NCBI RefSeq assembly: GCF_008727865.1
Contig: NZ_VTWU01000008.1
Span: forward strand, 62,001 to 126,000
Source of the DNA: Hymenobacter busanensis
Lineage (GTDB): Bacteria; Bacteroidota; Bacteroidia; Cytophagales; Hymenobacteraceae
Length of the DNA stretch: 64,000 nt
Direction: 5' to 3'
Part shown: positions 50,620 through 59,478 of the stretch, one piece after another
How positions within the stretch are numbered: position 1 is the stretch's first letter
Layout: the number at the start of each line of letters is the position of its first letter
The notes under the pieces: model-generated
The model's database searches: none
Seen by the model: only the letters and a program-made list of their open reading frames with translations
What the model was told of the DNA's origin: nothing
Translations under genes and position numbers: made by a program

Positions 50620-51900
50620 ATGCTTTTGCTCCGTACTGTTTTCTCTTTTCTGCTGCTGGGCGTGGCGCTGCTGGGTCGCCCGTTGGCGGCTCGCGCCAGC
50701 GAGGTGCTCATTCCCATGGACGAGGCGCAGAAGGAACACCTCAAGGCCTACGGCATGGCTTATTGGCTGCTGGGCAAGCAGGTAGAAGTTGATTGGCTGC
50801 TGAATTACCGCGGCGGCTCCTTTGCCTGCCCCAACATGCCGGGCGTGGAGCAGGAGCTGGCCGTGCGGGGTGTTACTTACCAGGTAATCAGCGACGCGCA
50901 GTACAACGGCGTGCTGGCCCAGATAGCCGAGCCCAACGCCAATATGGACGTGATGAAACTGGAGAAGGCGCCGAAAATTGCGGTGTACACGCCCAAAGGC
51001 AAGCAGCCCTGGGACGACGCCGTGACGCTGGTGCTGACCTACGCCGAAATTCCCTACGAGGAAATTTACGACGACGAAGTGCTCGACGGCAAGCTGCCCA
51101 AATACGACTGGCTGCACCTGCACCACGAAGACTTCACCGGCCAGTACGGCAAGTTCTACGCCTCCTACCGCAACCGTCCGTGGTACCAGCAGCAGCAGCG
51201 CGATGCCGAGGCCGCGGCCAAGCGCCACGGCTTCGGAAAAGTAGCTCAGATGAAAGCCTCGGTGGTAACCAAGATGCAGGAATTTGTAGCTGGCGGTGGC
51301 TTCTTGTTCGCCATGTGCTCGGCCACCGACACCTACGACATTGCCCTGGCCGGCCTGGGCCTCGACATGGTGGAAAGCATGTACGACGGCGACCCGGCCG
51401 ACCCCACGGCCCAATCGAAGCTTAATTTCAACCGCACGCTGGCTTTCAAGGACTTCACGCTGGTGCGCGACCCGTACCAGTACGAGTATTCCAACATTGA
51501 CATGCAACCCTACGAGCGAGGCGTGGGCGAAGACAACGACTACTTTTCGCTCTTCACTTTCTCGGCCAAGTACGACCCGGTGCCCACCATGCTCACCCAG
51601 AACCACACCAAAACCGTGAAGGGTTTCATGGGCCAGACCACCGCGTTCCGCAAGAGCCTGGTTAAATCGGATGTGCTGGTGATGGGCGAAAACAAGGCCT
51701 CGGGCGAGGTGCGCTATATGCACGGCGAGTTGGGCAAAGGCACCTGGACGTTCTACGGCGGCCACGACCCTGAAGACTACCAGCACTTGGTGGAAGAAGA
51801 ACCCACCGACCTGAGCCTGCACCCCAACTCCCCCGGTTACCGCTTGATTCTGAACAATATTTTGTTTCCGGCGGCCAAAAAGAAAAAGCAGAAAACCTGA
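50620..51900 (+). CDS. secreted protein with glutaminase-like fold, often labelled asparagine synthetase B
   Basis: A 426-residue protein with a signal peptide (1-28). The core (about 100-250) looks like a class I glutamine-amidotransferase-like fold: PKIAVYTPKGKQPWDD, YDWLHLHHEDF, and FVAGGGFLFAMCSATDTYD, with a cysteine where that fold has its nucleophile elbow. From memory, similar Bacteroidota proteins are annotated asparagine synthetase B, but neither the N-terminal Cys glutaminase nor the SGGLDS synthetase motif is present, and it is exported. Function is unknown. Confidence 0.75.
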   Translation: MLLLRTVFSFLLLGVALLGRPLAARASEVLIPMDEAQKEHLKAYGMAYWLLGKQVEVDWLLNYRGGSFACPNMPGVEQELAVRGVTYQVISDAQYNGVLAQIAEPNANMDVMKLEKAPKIAVYTPKGKQPWDDAVTLVLTYAEIPYEEIYDDEVLDGKLPKYDWLHLHHEDFTGQYGKFYASYRNRPWYQQQQRDAEAAAKRHGFGKVAQMKASVVTKMQEFVAGGGFLFAMCSATDTYDIALAGLGLDMVESMYDGDPADPTAQSKLNFNRTLAFKDFTLVRDPYQYEYSNIDMQPYERGVGEDNDYFSLFTFSAKYDPVPTMLTQNHTKTVKGFMGQTTAFRKSLVKSDVLVMGENKASGEVRYMHGELGKGTWTFYGGHDPEDYQHLVEEEPTDLSLHPNSPGYRLILNNILFPAAKKKKQKT

Positions 51901-51916
51901 TCTATTCGCTTTTAAG

Positions 51917-51940
51917 AACGGCCCGACGTGGCCGTTTTTT
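51917..51940 (+). terminator. Rho-independent terminator
   Basis: A 7-bp stem (AACGGCC) with a 6-base loop, followed by a T-run, 16 bases after the stop codon. Confidence 0.8.
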
Positions 51941-51993
51941 GTGGCCGACTATCGGTTGCTGATTATTGCGCCTGTATTCCCATTTTGCTCCCA

Positions 51994-52755
51994 ATGCCTC
52001 GCTTTACCTCACCGCTTTACCGCCTAGCTTGGCTAAGCCTGCTCCTGCTCACGTTCGGGTTTGCCGGCTGCACCAACACCGAAAAAGAACAGGACCCTGC
52101 TCCCACCACCGGTGCCGTAACGGGCGTCATTAGCCCGGTTGGGGCTATCAGCGCCGTTACGGCCACCAATGCGGGCGGGCTCACGTTTCTAGCTACTCCC
52201 AATGCCTCGACTGGTGCTTTCTCGCTACCCAAGCTCGATGCCGGCAGCTACACGCTCTCGTTTACGCCGGCCAACGGCTACAAGCAGCCTGCTCCGCGTA
52301 GCGTAACGGTCACCGCCGGCAACACCACCGACGCCGGGACTATTGTGGCCGTGTCCGATGGCACCATCAAAGGGGGCACGGTCGGTTGGTCGATTGGCGG
52401 GGTAACGTACACGGGAGTTCCTCCAACGGGCAGCGTAGATGTTGCCAACGGCATCTTCTTCCTTTCGGCCATCGGCGGACTCACCGACCAGCTGCAGCTG
52501 AGCATGGGCATGTCTTTTTACGGGGTCGGCAACTACCCTCTCGGCACGTCGCCTTATGTATCAGCCCTGTACATACGCAACACTGGCCCCTCTACCCTTA
52601 CTTACGGCACGACCAGCAACTCGGGCAGCGGCAGCATCAACGTTACGGCGTTCGATGCCACTGCCGGTACCGCAGCCGGCACGTTCAGCTTTACCGCGGT
52701 GGGCACAGCCGGGAATGTGAGCGTAACCAACGGTACTTTTTCGCTGCGGTTCTGA
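51994..52755 (+). CDS. lipoprotein with carboxypeptidase-like and DUF6252-like domains
   Basis: A 253-residue lipoprotein (LTFGFAGC, lipid Cys at about 25). Residues about 38-110 form a carboxypeptidase-regulatory-like beta domain (TGAVTGVISPVGAISAV). The C-terminal part (about 130-253), ending INVTAFDATAGTAAGTFSF and VTNGTFSLRF, resembles the DUF6252 fold. Probably exposed at the outer membrane or surface. Function is unknown. Confidence 0.75.
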   Translation: MPRFTSPLYRLAWLSLLLLTFGFAGCTNTEKEQDPAPTTGAVTGVISPVGAISAVTATNAGGLTFLATPNASTGAFSLPKLDAGSYTLSFTPANGYKQPAPRSVTVTAGNTTDAGTIVAVSDGTIKGGTVGWSIGGVTYTGVPPTGSVDVANGIFFLSAIGGLTDQLQLSMGMSFYGVGNYPLGTSPYVSALYIRNTGPSTLTYGTTSNSGSGSINVTAFDATAGTAAGTFSFTAVGTAGNVSVTNGTFSLRF

Positions 52756-52931
52756 TCCGGATCGCTACCGTCGGGTAGTAACCCGGCTCGGTTTTCATCG
52801 GTGGGCGAGAACCAGTTCCTAAACGGCTCCTGCTGCCTGTCGCCGGCCCTGTCAATCGGTATTGTTCGGCTTCTGATCCATCCTTCAGCGTCCGAATTGC
52901 GTTTGTAGAAGCTCACCTATGCCTGGGTTGC

Positions 52932-54767
52932 ATGAGCGAACCAAGAACACCTCCGCCTACCGCCGCCGGTGCTCAGCCCGACGGCGGCAACCGTTTGCCG
53001 CGCGCTGTTCTGCGCACCAACAACTACGAACTGCTTGATGGTGAGTGGTTTTTCGCCATCGACGATGCCGATTGCGGGCTGCGCGAAGGGTGGCACTTGG
53101 GACACCGCTACGAACACAAGGCCCAGTGGCCCGGGTCGATAGAAGACCATATGGCCGCCGCCAAAGGCCACATGGCTTCGGCGTGGCAAGACGAGGTGGT
53201 GGCGTGGTACGAGCGGGAATTTACGCTGCCCGCGCGCCCCGACGGGCAGGATAACCACCTGTATCAGCTCACGTTTGGAGCCTGCGGTTACGAAACCCGG
53301 GTGTGGCTCAACGGGCACCAGCTGCGCACCATCGAAGGCGAAGACGTGCACTACGGCGAGTACACCTCCTTCAGCTACGAGCTGCACGAGGCGCATTTAC
53401 GGCCCGTCAACCGCCTCACGGTGCGCATTGCCGATACCATGGACGCCGAAACGCCCCGCGGCAAGCAGGAGTCGCACGTGTACAAGCGCGGCGGCATCTG
53501 GTACCAAACCCAAACCGGGGCCGTGCGCTCGGTGTGGCTGGAGCTAGTAGAGCGCAACCGCCTCCGCTCCCGCGTGGGCGTCGACAGCACCATCGAGGAC
53601 CAATTGGTGCGCTTCAACCTGAGCACCCGCATTCAGGACCCTGGCCAGTACACCCTGCGGCTGCAAGTGTTTGAGCGGGCGACGGATCAGCCGATGGCTA
53701 CTTCTGATTTTCCGCTGAAGCTGGAGGCCGGGCAACGGCAGCAGCGCGTGGTAATGGAGTTGCCGGGCGCGCAGCTTTGGTCGCCGGAGTCGCCCACGCT
53801 CTACCGCTTGGTAGGCCAGCTCATTGATGCGAATGGGCACGCGGCGCAGATCGAAACGCTGTTTGGCCTGCGTAAAATTGAGTCGCGAGGGCGCTACGTG
53901 TACCTCAACAACCAGCCGATTTACCTGGATGGCATTCTGTACCAGCCGGGTACGGCCACGTTCGAGGAAATGCAGCGCCACATGCACGCCATGCAGGCCC
54001 TGGGCTGCAACCTAGTGCGGGTACACATTGCCGGCGTCGATCCGCGCATCTACAACCTGGCCGACGAGTTGGGCCTGCTGCTGTGGGTGGAAGTGCCCAG
54101 CCCCCACAGCTCCACGCACCGCAGCCGCGAAAATCACCGGGCTGAGCTGCTGCGCATGCTGGCGCTCATCGAGTCGCACCCGTCGGTGGTTATCTGGAGC
54201 CTCTACAACGAAGACTGGGGCGCGCAGGACATTGCCACCAACCCCGAAACCCGGCGCTACATCGTCGACATGTACCACTACATGCTCATCGAGCACCCCC
54301 AGTTTCTGGTGGTCGACAACGACGGCTGGCAGCACATTTCCCAGGAAGGCCGCCTGAAGTCAGACCTGCTCACGGCCCACCTCTACACCCCCGACCTCAC
54401 GCGCTGGCAGGAACTGCTTGACCGCCTTGTGGCCGGCGAGCTGGAAGGCACGGCCGCTTTTCCGCTGGTGGTGGGCGACCCGTTTTTCTACCGACGCCAA
54501 AAACCGCTGATTGTCAGCGAGTGGGGCGGCTTCGGCTTTCCCGATTACGGCGGCCCGCAAGACGCCGCCGCCCGCACCGCCGCCATTGTGGCCTTTAAGC
54601 AAGAGCTGCGGCGGCGCCCCATTGCCGGCGACGTGTACACACAAGCCACCAACATCGAAGACGAGCGCAACGGCTTGATCGATCCGCACACGGGCGAGTT
54701 GAGTGTGCCCACTGGCCTGCTTAACTCGCGCAGTTCAGGCTCGGGCGAGACGACACCGGAGCGGTAG
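52932..54767 (+). CDS. glycoside hydrolase family 2 enzyme
   Basis: A 611-residue GH2 enzyme of the beta-galactosidase, -mannosidase or -glucuronidase type. The sugar-binding domain is at about 65-190 (GACGYETRVWLNGHQL), the immunoglobulin-like domain at about 190-310, and the TIM barrel at about 320-590. The acid/base is Glu427 in SLYNEDWG and the nucleophile Glu530 in SEWGGFGF. There is no signal peptide, so it is cytoplasmic or exported by another route. It is shorter than LacZ. No sugar transporter is nearby, so the substrate is unknown. Confidence 0.9.
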   Translation: MSEPRTPPPTAAGAQPDGGNRLPRAVLRTNNYELLDGEWFFAIDDADCGLREGWHLGHRYEHKAQWPGSIEDHMAAAKGHMASAWQDEVVAWYEREFTLPARPDGQDNHLYQLTFGACGYETRVWLNGHQLRTIEGEDVHYGEYTSFSYELHEAHLRPVNRLTVRIADTMDAETPRGKQESHVYKRGGIWYQTQTGAVRSVWLELVERNRLRSRVGVDSTIEDQLVRFNLSTRIQDPGQYTLRLQVFERATDQPMATSDFPLKLEAGQRQQRVVMELPGAQLWSPESPTLYRLVGQLIDANGHAAQIETLFGLRKIESRGRYVYLNNQPIYLDGILYQPGTATFEEMQRHMHAMQALGCNLVRVHIAGVDPRIYNLADELGLLLWVEVPSPHSSTHRSRENHRAELLRMLALIESHPSVVIWSLYNEDWGAQDIATNPETRRYIVDMYHYMLIEHPQFLVVDNDGWQHISQEGRLKSDLLTAHLYTPDLTRWQELLDRLVAGELEGTAAFPLVVGDPFFYRRQKPLIVSEWGGFGFPDYGGPQDAAARTAAIVAFKQELRRRPIAGDVYTQATNIEDERNGLIDPHTGELSVPTGLLNSRSSGSGETTPER

Positions 54768-54893
54768 CAGCTTTGTGCTTTGCAAGCAGGTCGAATACTA
54801 AATAATTTTCTAATAAGCTTTTAGTCCATCTTACCTAAAGCAGGACTCTCGCTTGCTTTGTGCAACATCTCCGGATAAAGCCGCGGCCCGCAC

Positions 54894-55535
54894 TTAATGC
54901 ATTCGGTCGTCGCGCACGGGCAGGCTGGTCACGATGTCGCCTTCGATCTTGAGGAGCTCCTGCAGCCGGGTATCGACTTCCTGCGCATTGCAATATTCCT
55001 TGGCCAGGTCGACGTAGGCCACAAAGTGCCCGGCTTCTGACACCATCAGCTCGTAGTAGAACTTGCTTAGTTCGGGGTCGGGAATGTGCTTCCAGAGCAG
55101 TTTGAACCGCTCGCAGGAGCGTGCCTCAATCAGGGCCGACACCAGCAACTGGTCCATGAGCTGCCGTTCGCGGGCGCCGCCGCGGCGCACGTGCTTCATC
55201 AGTTCCACCACGTACTCGTCGCGACGCGGACGGCCCAGCGGCAGGTTGCGTTTGCGCAACTCCTGCAGCACCCGCTCGAAATGGCTCCACTCCTCGGCTA
55301 CCAGGTCGGTCAGCTCGTCCACCAGCCGGGTTTTCTCGGGGTAGCTCACGATGAGCGAAATGCCGGTGGAAGCCGCTTTCTGCTCACAGTAGGCGTGGTC
55401 AACGAGGATGTCGCCGATGTTCTTGCTGGCAATATCCACCCAGCGCGGGTCGGTATTGAGCTTGAGTTTCAGGATGGTTTTTTCGCGCTTGTCGGCTTCT
55501 TCTGCCGAGGGCAGCGGGGGCAAAGAGTCGGTCAT
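54894..55535 (-). CDS. miaE: tRNA-(ms2io6A) hydroxylase
   Basis: MiaE is a di-iron enzyme that hydroxylates ms2i6A37 in tRNA. The 213-residue protein is a four-helix ferritin-like bundle with iron ligands in DHAYCEQKAA, EEWSHFERV, EARSCERF and SEAGHFVAY. It follows the porin gene by 57 bases on the same strand and may share its transcript. The gene for its substrate-making partner, MiaB, is not in the window. Confidence 0.92.
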   Translation of the reverse strand: MTDSLPPLPSAEEADKREKTILKLKLNTDPRWVDIASKNIGDILVDHAYCEQKAASTGISLIVSYPEKTRLVDELTDLVAEEWSHFERVLQELRKRNLPLGRPRRDEYVVELMKHVRRGGARERQLMDQLLVSALIEARSCERFKLLWKHIPDPELSKFYYELMVSEAGHFVAYVDLAKEYCNAQEVDTRLQELLKIEGDIVTSLPVRDDRMH

Positions 55536-55592
55536 AATCAGCTAAAGCAATTGTTTACCTACCAAACGGCAACAGCATTTCTTTTCGATTAG

Positions 55593-57533
55593 TTAGTCGA
55601 AGAAATTCCACTTGATGCCGAACTGAAAGCTGCGCGGATTACCGGTATAGTAGGGGCTGGCGAAGTAGCCGTTGCGGTAGATGCCTTGGTTGAGGTAAGC
55701 CATCTTCAAAAACACCGAAACGGTTTTGATGTCGGCCGTCACAAACGCATCGACGATGGGGTAGCTGCGGCTGGTAAAGTGGTCTTGCACAAAGAACTGC
55801 TGGGTGCTGGGCGCGTAGTCGTAGGGCTGCCAGCGCGCCTGGTAATAGGTTTCGAGCCCGATCTGGCTGAACAATGCTTTCTTGAACAAAAAGCCCTCGG
55901 CGTACACTTTCAAATTGGCTACGACCGGCGGAATGCGCAGTCCCTCCCCGCTTCCGCCTTGGGTAAGCACCACTTCGTTGTCGGTGTGCAGCAGACCGAG
56001 GTGCAACTGGTGGCGCAGGGTGCCAATGAGCAGCTGCTGGCTGCCGCTAAGCTGCGCGGGCTCGGCCAACTGGTTGTAGTACACCAGATCGGTTACGTTG
56101 GCTACGGCCACCGACGCCCGCACTTGCTGCTGCAAACGGGCCTCGCGCCGCCCAATCCGTTGGTTGAGCGAGACTTTCAGCTCATTCGACAGCGTGTTGG
56201 AGAAGTTGTTCTGCCACCGATAGTGGTTGCTCGTCAGCTGGGTTTCGGTAAAACTGGGCGCATAGGCCGAACTGGTCAGGTCGGCGCGCAGCGGGCCGTA
56301 GCGCAGGGAGCCGCGCAGCCAGTACTCGTCGGGAAACTTGTACTCGCCCGCGCCCTCCACGTCGAATACCTGCTTCCAGCGGAACGCCACGCTGCCGCCC
56401 ACAAACAGTTGGTTGGCGCGGCGGTCGGGCAGCAGGTGGCGCAGGTCTTCGCCCGCAGGGAAATACACTAAGTTGCGGGTGCTCAGGCGGGTATTGCGTA
56501 CCCGACCGTAGAGCCGGTACTCCAGAAAATCGGTGCGCCCGAGCACGCCCACCGTGTTTTCTACCTGGTGATAGTCGGCCCGGTCGTCGGTACGGATGGA
56601 GTCGAGCAGGGCCCGCGGGTAGTAGCGCAGCGTGTCGTTGTCGTACGGCAACGCCTTGTCTTCGTAGCGGTTGTACTGGCGGCCCCAGTCGAGGACGTGA
56701 AATGCAGTGAGCCCGCGCCCAACGAGGCGGTAGGTGTGCGCCAGGTGAAACCGGTCGCGGTTGTCGGTGTTGGTGGCCTGGCTGAGCCACACGTTTTCCT
56801 GGTTGTAGCTAAAGAGTCCGCGCAGCGAATCGAGCCGATCCTGGGAGCCGGGCCGGATGCCGCCCTGCTCCACCGCCGAGTGCCGCCCGATGTAGTAATT
56901 GGCCAGCAGCTGGTACCGGTCGTCCTTGGTTTGGTAGCGCCCGAACAGCAGCACCCCCGAGTGCGTCGTCAAGCCAACCTTCGGCGCGCTGGCCAGCTGC
57001 TTGTCGCCGCCGAAGCGGGTGTAGGCAATGCCCAGGTTGACCGCCTTCTTGATGCTGCGACTGTACATCCCTTCAAATACCGACTCGCCGGTGCCGCCCT
57101 GGATAAACCGAAAAAAAGAATACGGCGAGCGAGTGTCGTAGTAAGGAATGGTGGTAGGTTCGGGGAAATACTTGTCGAACGCCGTGCGCCCAAAACGCGC
57201 CCCGATGTTGGTATTCACTTCCCACAGCAACCGGCGCGAGGCCGTGGCGTAGTTGCCCAGGTCCTGCTGATAGGTGCTATCGTAAAACCAGTGGCGGCTC
57301 TGCTGAATGCCGTTGATAGTGGTGTCGATGGGAGTGCCTTCGGGCAGGTTGCGCAGCACGTTTACCTCGCGCACGACCAGCGTGGTGCGGGGTCCGTAGA
57401 GCGCCTTGGTGGTGTCGTCGACAATCTGGGCGCGCAGCAGCAACGGACACAGCCACAACAGCAACACCAGCCCACGCCGCAGCCCAGCAGCCGGCAAACG
57501 GGAAATCAAGCAGGAAAGCGCGGAATCAGGCAA
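55593..57533 (-). CDS. putative porin (Porin_10 type)
   Basis: A 646-residue outer-membrane beta-barrel protein. The signal peptide ends near residue 36 (LLLRAQ). Repeated aromatic strands end in the C-terminal pattern FQFGIKWNFFD, typical of outer-membrane barrels. The early block SRRLLWEVNTNIGARFGRTA and YYDTRSPYSFFRFIQGG match Bacteroidota putative porins. Its ATG overlaps the lpxK stop by 8 bases, so translation is coupled. The substrate is unknown. Confidence 0.85.
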   Translation of the reverse strand: MPDSALSCLISRLPAAGLRRGLVLLLWLCPLLLRAQIVDDTTKALYGPRTTLVVREVNVLRNLPEGTPIDTTINGIQQSRHWFYDSTYQQDLGNYATASRRLLWEVNTNIGARFGRTAFDKYFPEPTTIPYYDTRSPYSFFRFIQGGTGESVFEGMYSRSIKKAVNLGIAYTRFGGDKQLASAPKVGLTTHSGVLLFGRYQTKDDRYQLLANYYIGRHSAVEQGGIRPGSQDRLDSLRGLFSYNQENVWLSQATNTDNRDRFHLAHTYRLVGRGLTAFHVLDWGRQYNRYEDKALPYDNDTLRYYPRALLDSIRTDDRADYHQVENTVGVLGRTDFLEYRLYGRVRNTRLSTRNLVYFPAGEDLRHLLPDRRANQLFVGGSVAFRWKQVFDVEGAGEYKFPDEYWLRGSLRYGPLRADLTSSAYAPSFTETQLTSNHYRWQNNFSNTLSNELKVSLNQRIGRREARLQQQVRASVAVANVTDLVYYNQLAEPAQLSGSQQLLIGTLRHQLHLGLLHTDNEVVLTQGGSGEGLRIPPVVANLKVYAEGFLFKKALFSQIGLETYYQARWQPYDYAPSTQQFFVQDHFTSRSYPIVDAFVTADIKTVSVFLKMAYLNQGIYRNGYFASPYYTGNPRSFQFGIKWNFFD

Positions 57534-58593
57534 CGGGTTGGGGCGTAAGCAGCGGCATGAGCAAGGCGTGCAGGCGCTCGGCGCCGTCGGCCAGAAAGCT
57601 CACGCGAATGGGAACGTAAAATAACGGCAAACTCGCCACGGCAGTACGCAAGTGCGGTTCGCGCAGCCGGGCCGCGTCTTTTTGCGTCGTCAGCACTACT
57701 TGGCCGGGTTGAAGCACGGCGGCGGCTTCGGCCAGCTCGGCGGAGGTAAAAGCATGGTGGTCGGCATAACTCATGTGCCGCACCACACGGTAGCCCGCCT
57801 CGCGCAAGTAAGCCAGCAACGGCTCGGGCTGGGCAATGCCTGTCAGTACCAGCACTTCGCTGCCGGATGTCGGCAATGAATAAGTCAATGCGCCACTTAC
57901 CGGCACCGGCCTGCCGTAGATGTAAGAGGAAAACAGCACCAGCACATCGGGCCGGGCGTAGCGGCGCACCTGCTCGGCAGCGGCGTGCTGCGCGGTTTCG
58001 GGCCACTGCGGCGGGCATTTCGTCACAATGACCACGTCGGCGCGGCGGGCCCCGCGGCGGCTTTCGCGCAGCCGCCCGGCGGGCAGCACGTAGTCGTGCC
58101 AGAAGGGCCGGGCCTGCTCGGTGAGCAAAATATTGAGTGTGGGCTGCACCCGGCGGTGTTGGTAGGCATCGTCGAGCACCACGGCGCTGATGGGCAGCTG
58201 CAGCGCCGCCAGTTCGGCCAGCCCGTGGCGGCGGTCTTCGTCGACAGCTACCGGCACGGCGCCTCCAAACTCGTGGAAATGCTGCCACGGCTCGTCGCCG
58301 ATGGTGGCTGCGGTATCGGTGGGCCGGGCCAGGCGGAAGCCTTTGGTTCCCCGCCCATAGCCCCGGCTCAGAATGGCTGGCTGCTGGCCCAGGTTGCGCA
58401 GCAACTCAACCACCCACGCTACGTGGGGCGTTTTGCCAGTGCCACCCACGCGCAGGTTGCCCACGTTAATGAGTGGCACAGCGGCGCCGGTTGCCGCAAG
58501 CAGGCCCGTGTCGTAGAGCCAGTTGCGCACGGCGGCCACACCGGCGTAGAGCCAGGCGAGCGGAAGCAGCACAAAAGTCAGCAGCGGGGACAT
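57526..58593 (-). CDS. lpxK: tetraacyldisaccharide 4'-kinase
   Basis: LpxK phosphorylates the lipid A precursor at the 4' position, on the inner face of the inner membrane. The 355-residue protein has a single N-terminal membrane-associated helix (LLTFVLLPLAWLYAGVAA) and the P-loop NLRVGGTGKTP (about 45-55). The DDAYQHRRV motif matches the conserved DDGfQh site with Ala for Gly. The start at 58593 is the family start. The porin follows with an 8-base overlap. A TATTTTTG box lies 42 bases upstream. Confidence 0.95.
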   Translation of the reverse strand: MSPLLTFVLLPLAWLYAGVAAVRNWLYDTGLLAATGAAVPLINVGNLRVGGTGKTPHVAWVVELLRNLGQQPAILSRGYGRGTKGFRLARPTDTAATIGDEPWQHFHEFGGAVPVAVDEDRRHGLAELAALQLPISAVVLDDAYQHRRVQPTLNILLTEQARPFWHDYVLPAGRLRESRRGARRADVVIVTKCPPQWPETAQHAAAEQVRRYARPDVLVLFSSYIYGRPVPVSGALTYSLPTSGSEVLVLTGIAQPEPLLAYLREAGYRVVRHMSYADHHAFTSAELAEAAAVLQPGQVVLTTQKDAARLREPHLRTAVASLPLFYVPIRVSFLADGAERLHALLMPLLTPQPVA

Positions 58594-58635
58594 GCAACAG
58601 GAGAGAAAACCGGAGGCTACGAGGCGCACGGCCGG

Positions 58636-58643
58636 CAAAAATA
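58636..58643 (-). promoter_or_regulatory. -7 box of the lpxK operon
   Basis: On the minus strand it reads TATTTTTG, exact TAnnTTTG, 42 bases before the lpxK ATG. It would drive lpxK, the porin and possibly miaE. Confidence 0.45.
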
Positions 58644-58753
58644 CGCGAAATGGCTGCGCCCCGGCCTATGCGCCCAAAACCTTTCCTCCGCTTGCCCGTG
58701 TTGGCTGGCCCCAACGAAGTTGCCATCCGTATGCTGGTTTTTCGCTCCGCGCT

Positions 58754-59428
58754 ATGCCCACCTTCGCCGACCGACTGCTCACTTTTCTTACTGATTTCCC
58801 GGCCCCGCCCGCCCTGCCCAATGATGTGGAGGCCTACAATCCTTGTAAAGAACCCGTTGCCCACGACCTGCTGACCCGGTTTGCGCACCGGCATTACGCC
58901 GACGACCGGCCCCGCGTAGCGCTGTTGGGCATCAATCCCGGCCGGTTTGGCGGCGGCACCACCGGCATTGCCTTCACCGACCCGGCCGCCCTGGCTTCCC
59001 ATTGCGGCATTGCCAACAACCTGCCGCGCCGCAGCGAGCTGTCGAGCCAGTTCATCTACCAGTTGGTTTCTGCATTGGGCGGCGCCCCGGCGTTCTACCA
59101 GCATTTCTACCTAGGCTCGCTCTACCCGCTGGTGCTGCTGCGTCACGGCCTCAACTACAATTATTACGACTCGCCGGCCCTGACCGCCGCGCTCTGGCCC
59201 GACCTCCAAAGCGCCCTGCAGCAACAAGTAGCCCTCGGCCTGCGCCGCGACGTAGCCGTGTGCCTGGGCCGCCGCAACGCCACCTATTTCGAGCGGCTCA
59301 ACCACGAGCTGCAGCTGTTTGAGCGCCTTGAAGTGTTCGACCACCCGCGTTACCTGATGCAATACAAGCGCCGCGCAGTACCCGATTTCGTGACGCAGTA
59401 CACGAAGGTGTTGGGCGAAATGCTTTGA
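58754..59428 (+). CDS. SMUG2-type uracil-DNA glycosylase (DUF4918)
   Basis: A 224-residue member of the uracil-DNA glycosylase superfamily. LLGINPGRFGGGTTGIAFTD holds the catalytic-loop Asn and the Gly-rich loop typical of SMUG2. The C-terminal DHPRYLMQYKRR carries the DNA-intercalating loop with its conserved HP/Tyr. It would remove deaminated bases from DNA. The start at 58754 is the family start; the frame is open further upstream but overlaps lpxK. Confidence 0.88.
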   Translation: MPTFADRLLTFLTDFPAPPALPNDVEAYNPCKEPVAHDLLTRFAHRHYADDRPRVALLGINPGRFGGGTTGIAFTDPAALASHCGIANNLPRRSELSSQFIYQLVSALGGAPAFYQHFYLGSLYPLVLLRHGLNYNYYDSPALTAALWPDLQSALQQQVALGLRRDVAVCLGRRNATYFERLNHELQLFERLEVFDHPRYLMQYKRRAVPDFVTQYTKVLGEML

Positions 59429-59466
59429 CGCGAAACCGTTTTTTCGTCCGCAGAAGCCCCGGCACG

Positions 59467-59474
59467 TACCTTCG
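59467..59474 (+). promoter_or_regulatory. -7 box of the Nif3-like gene
   Basis: TACCTTCG, a one-base variant of the consensus, only 4 bases before the ATG at 59479, so any transcript from it would be leaderless. Confidence 0.4.
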
Positions 59475-59478
59475 CTTT

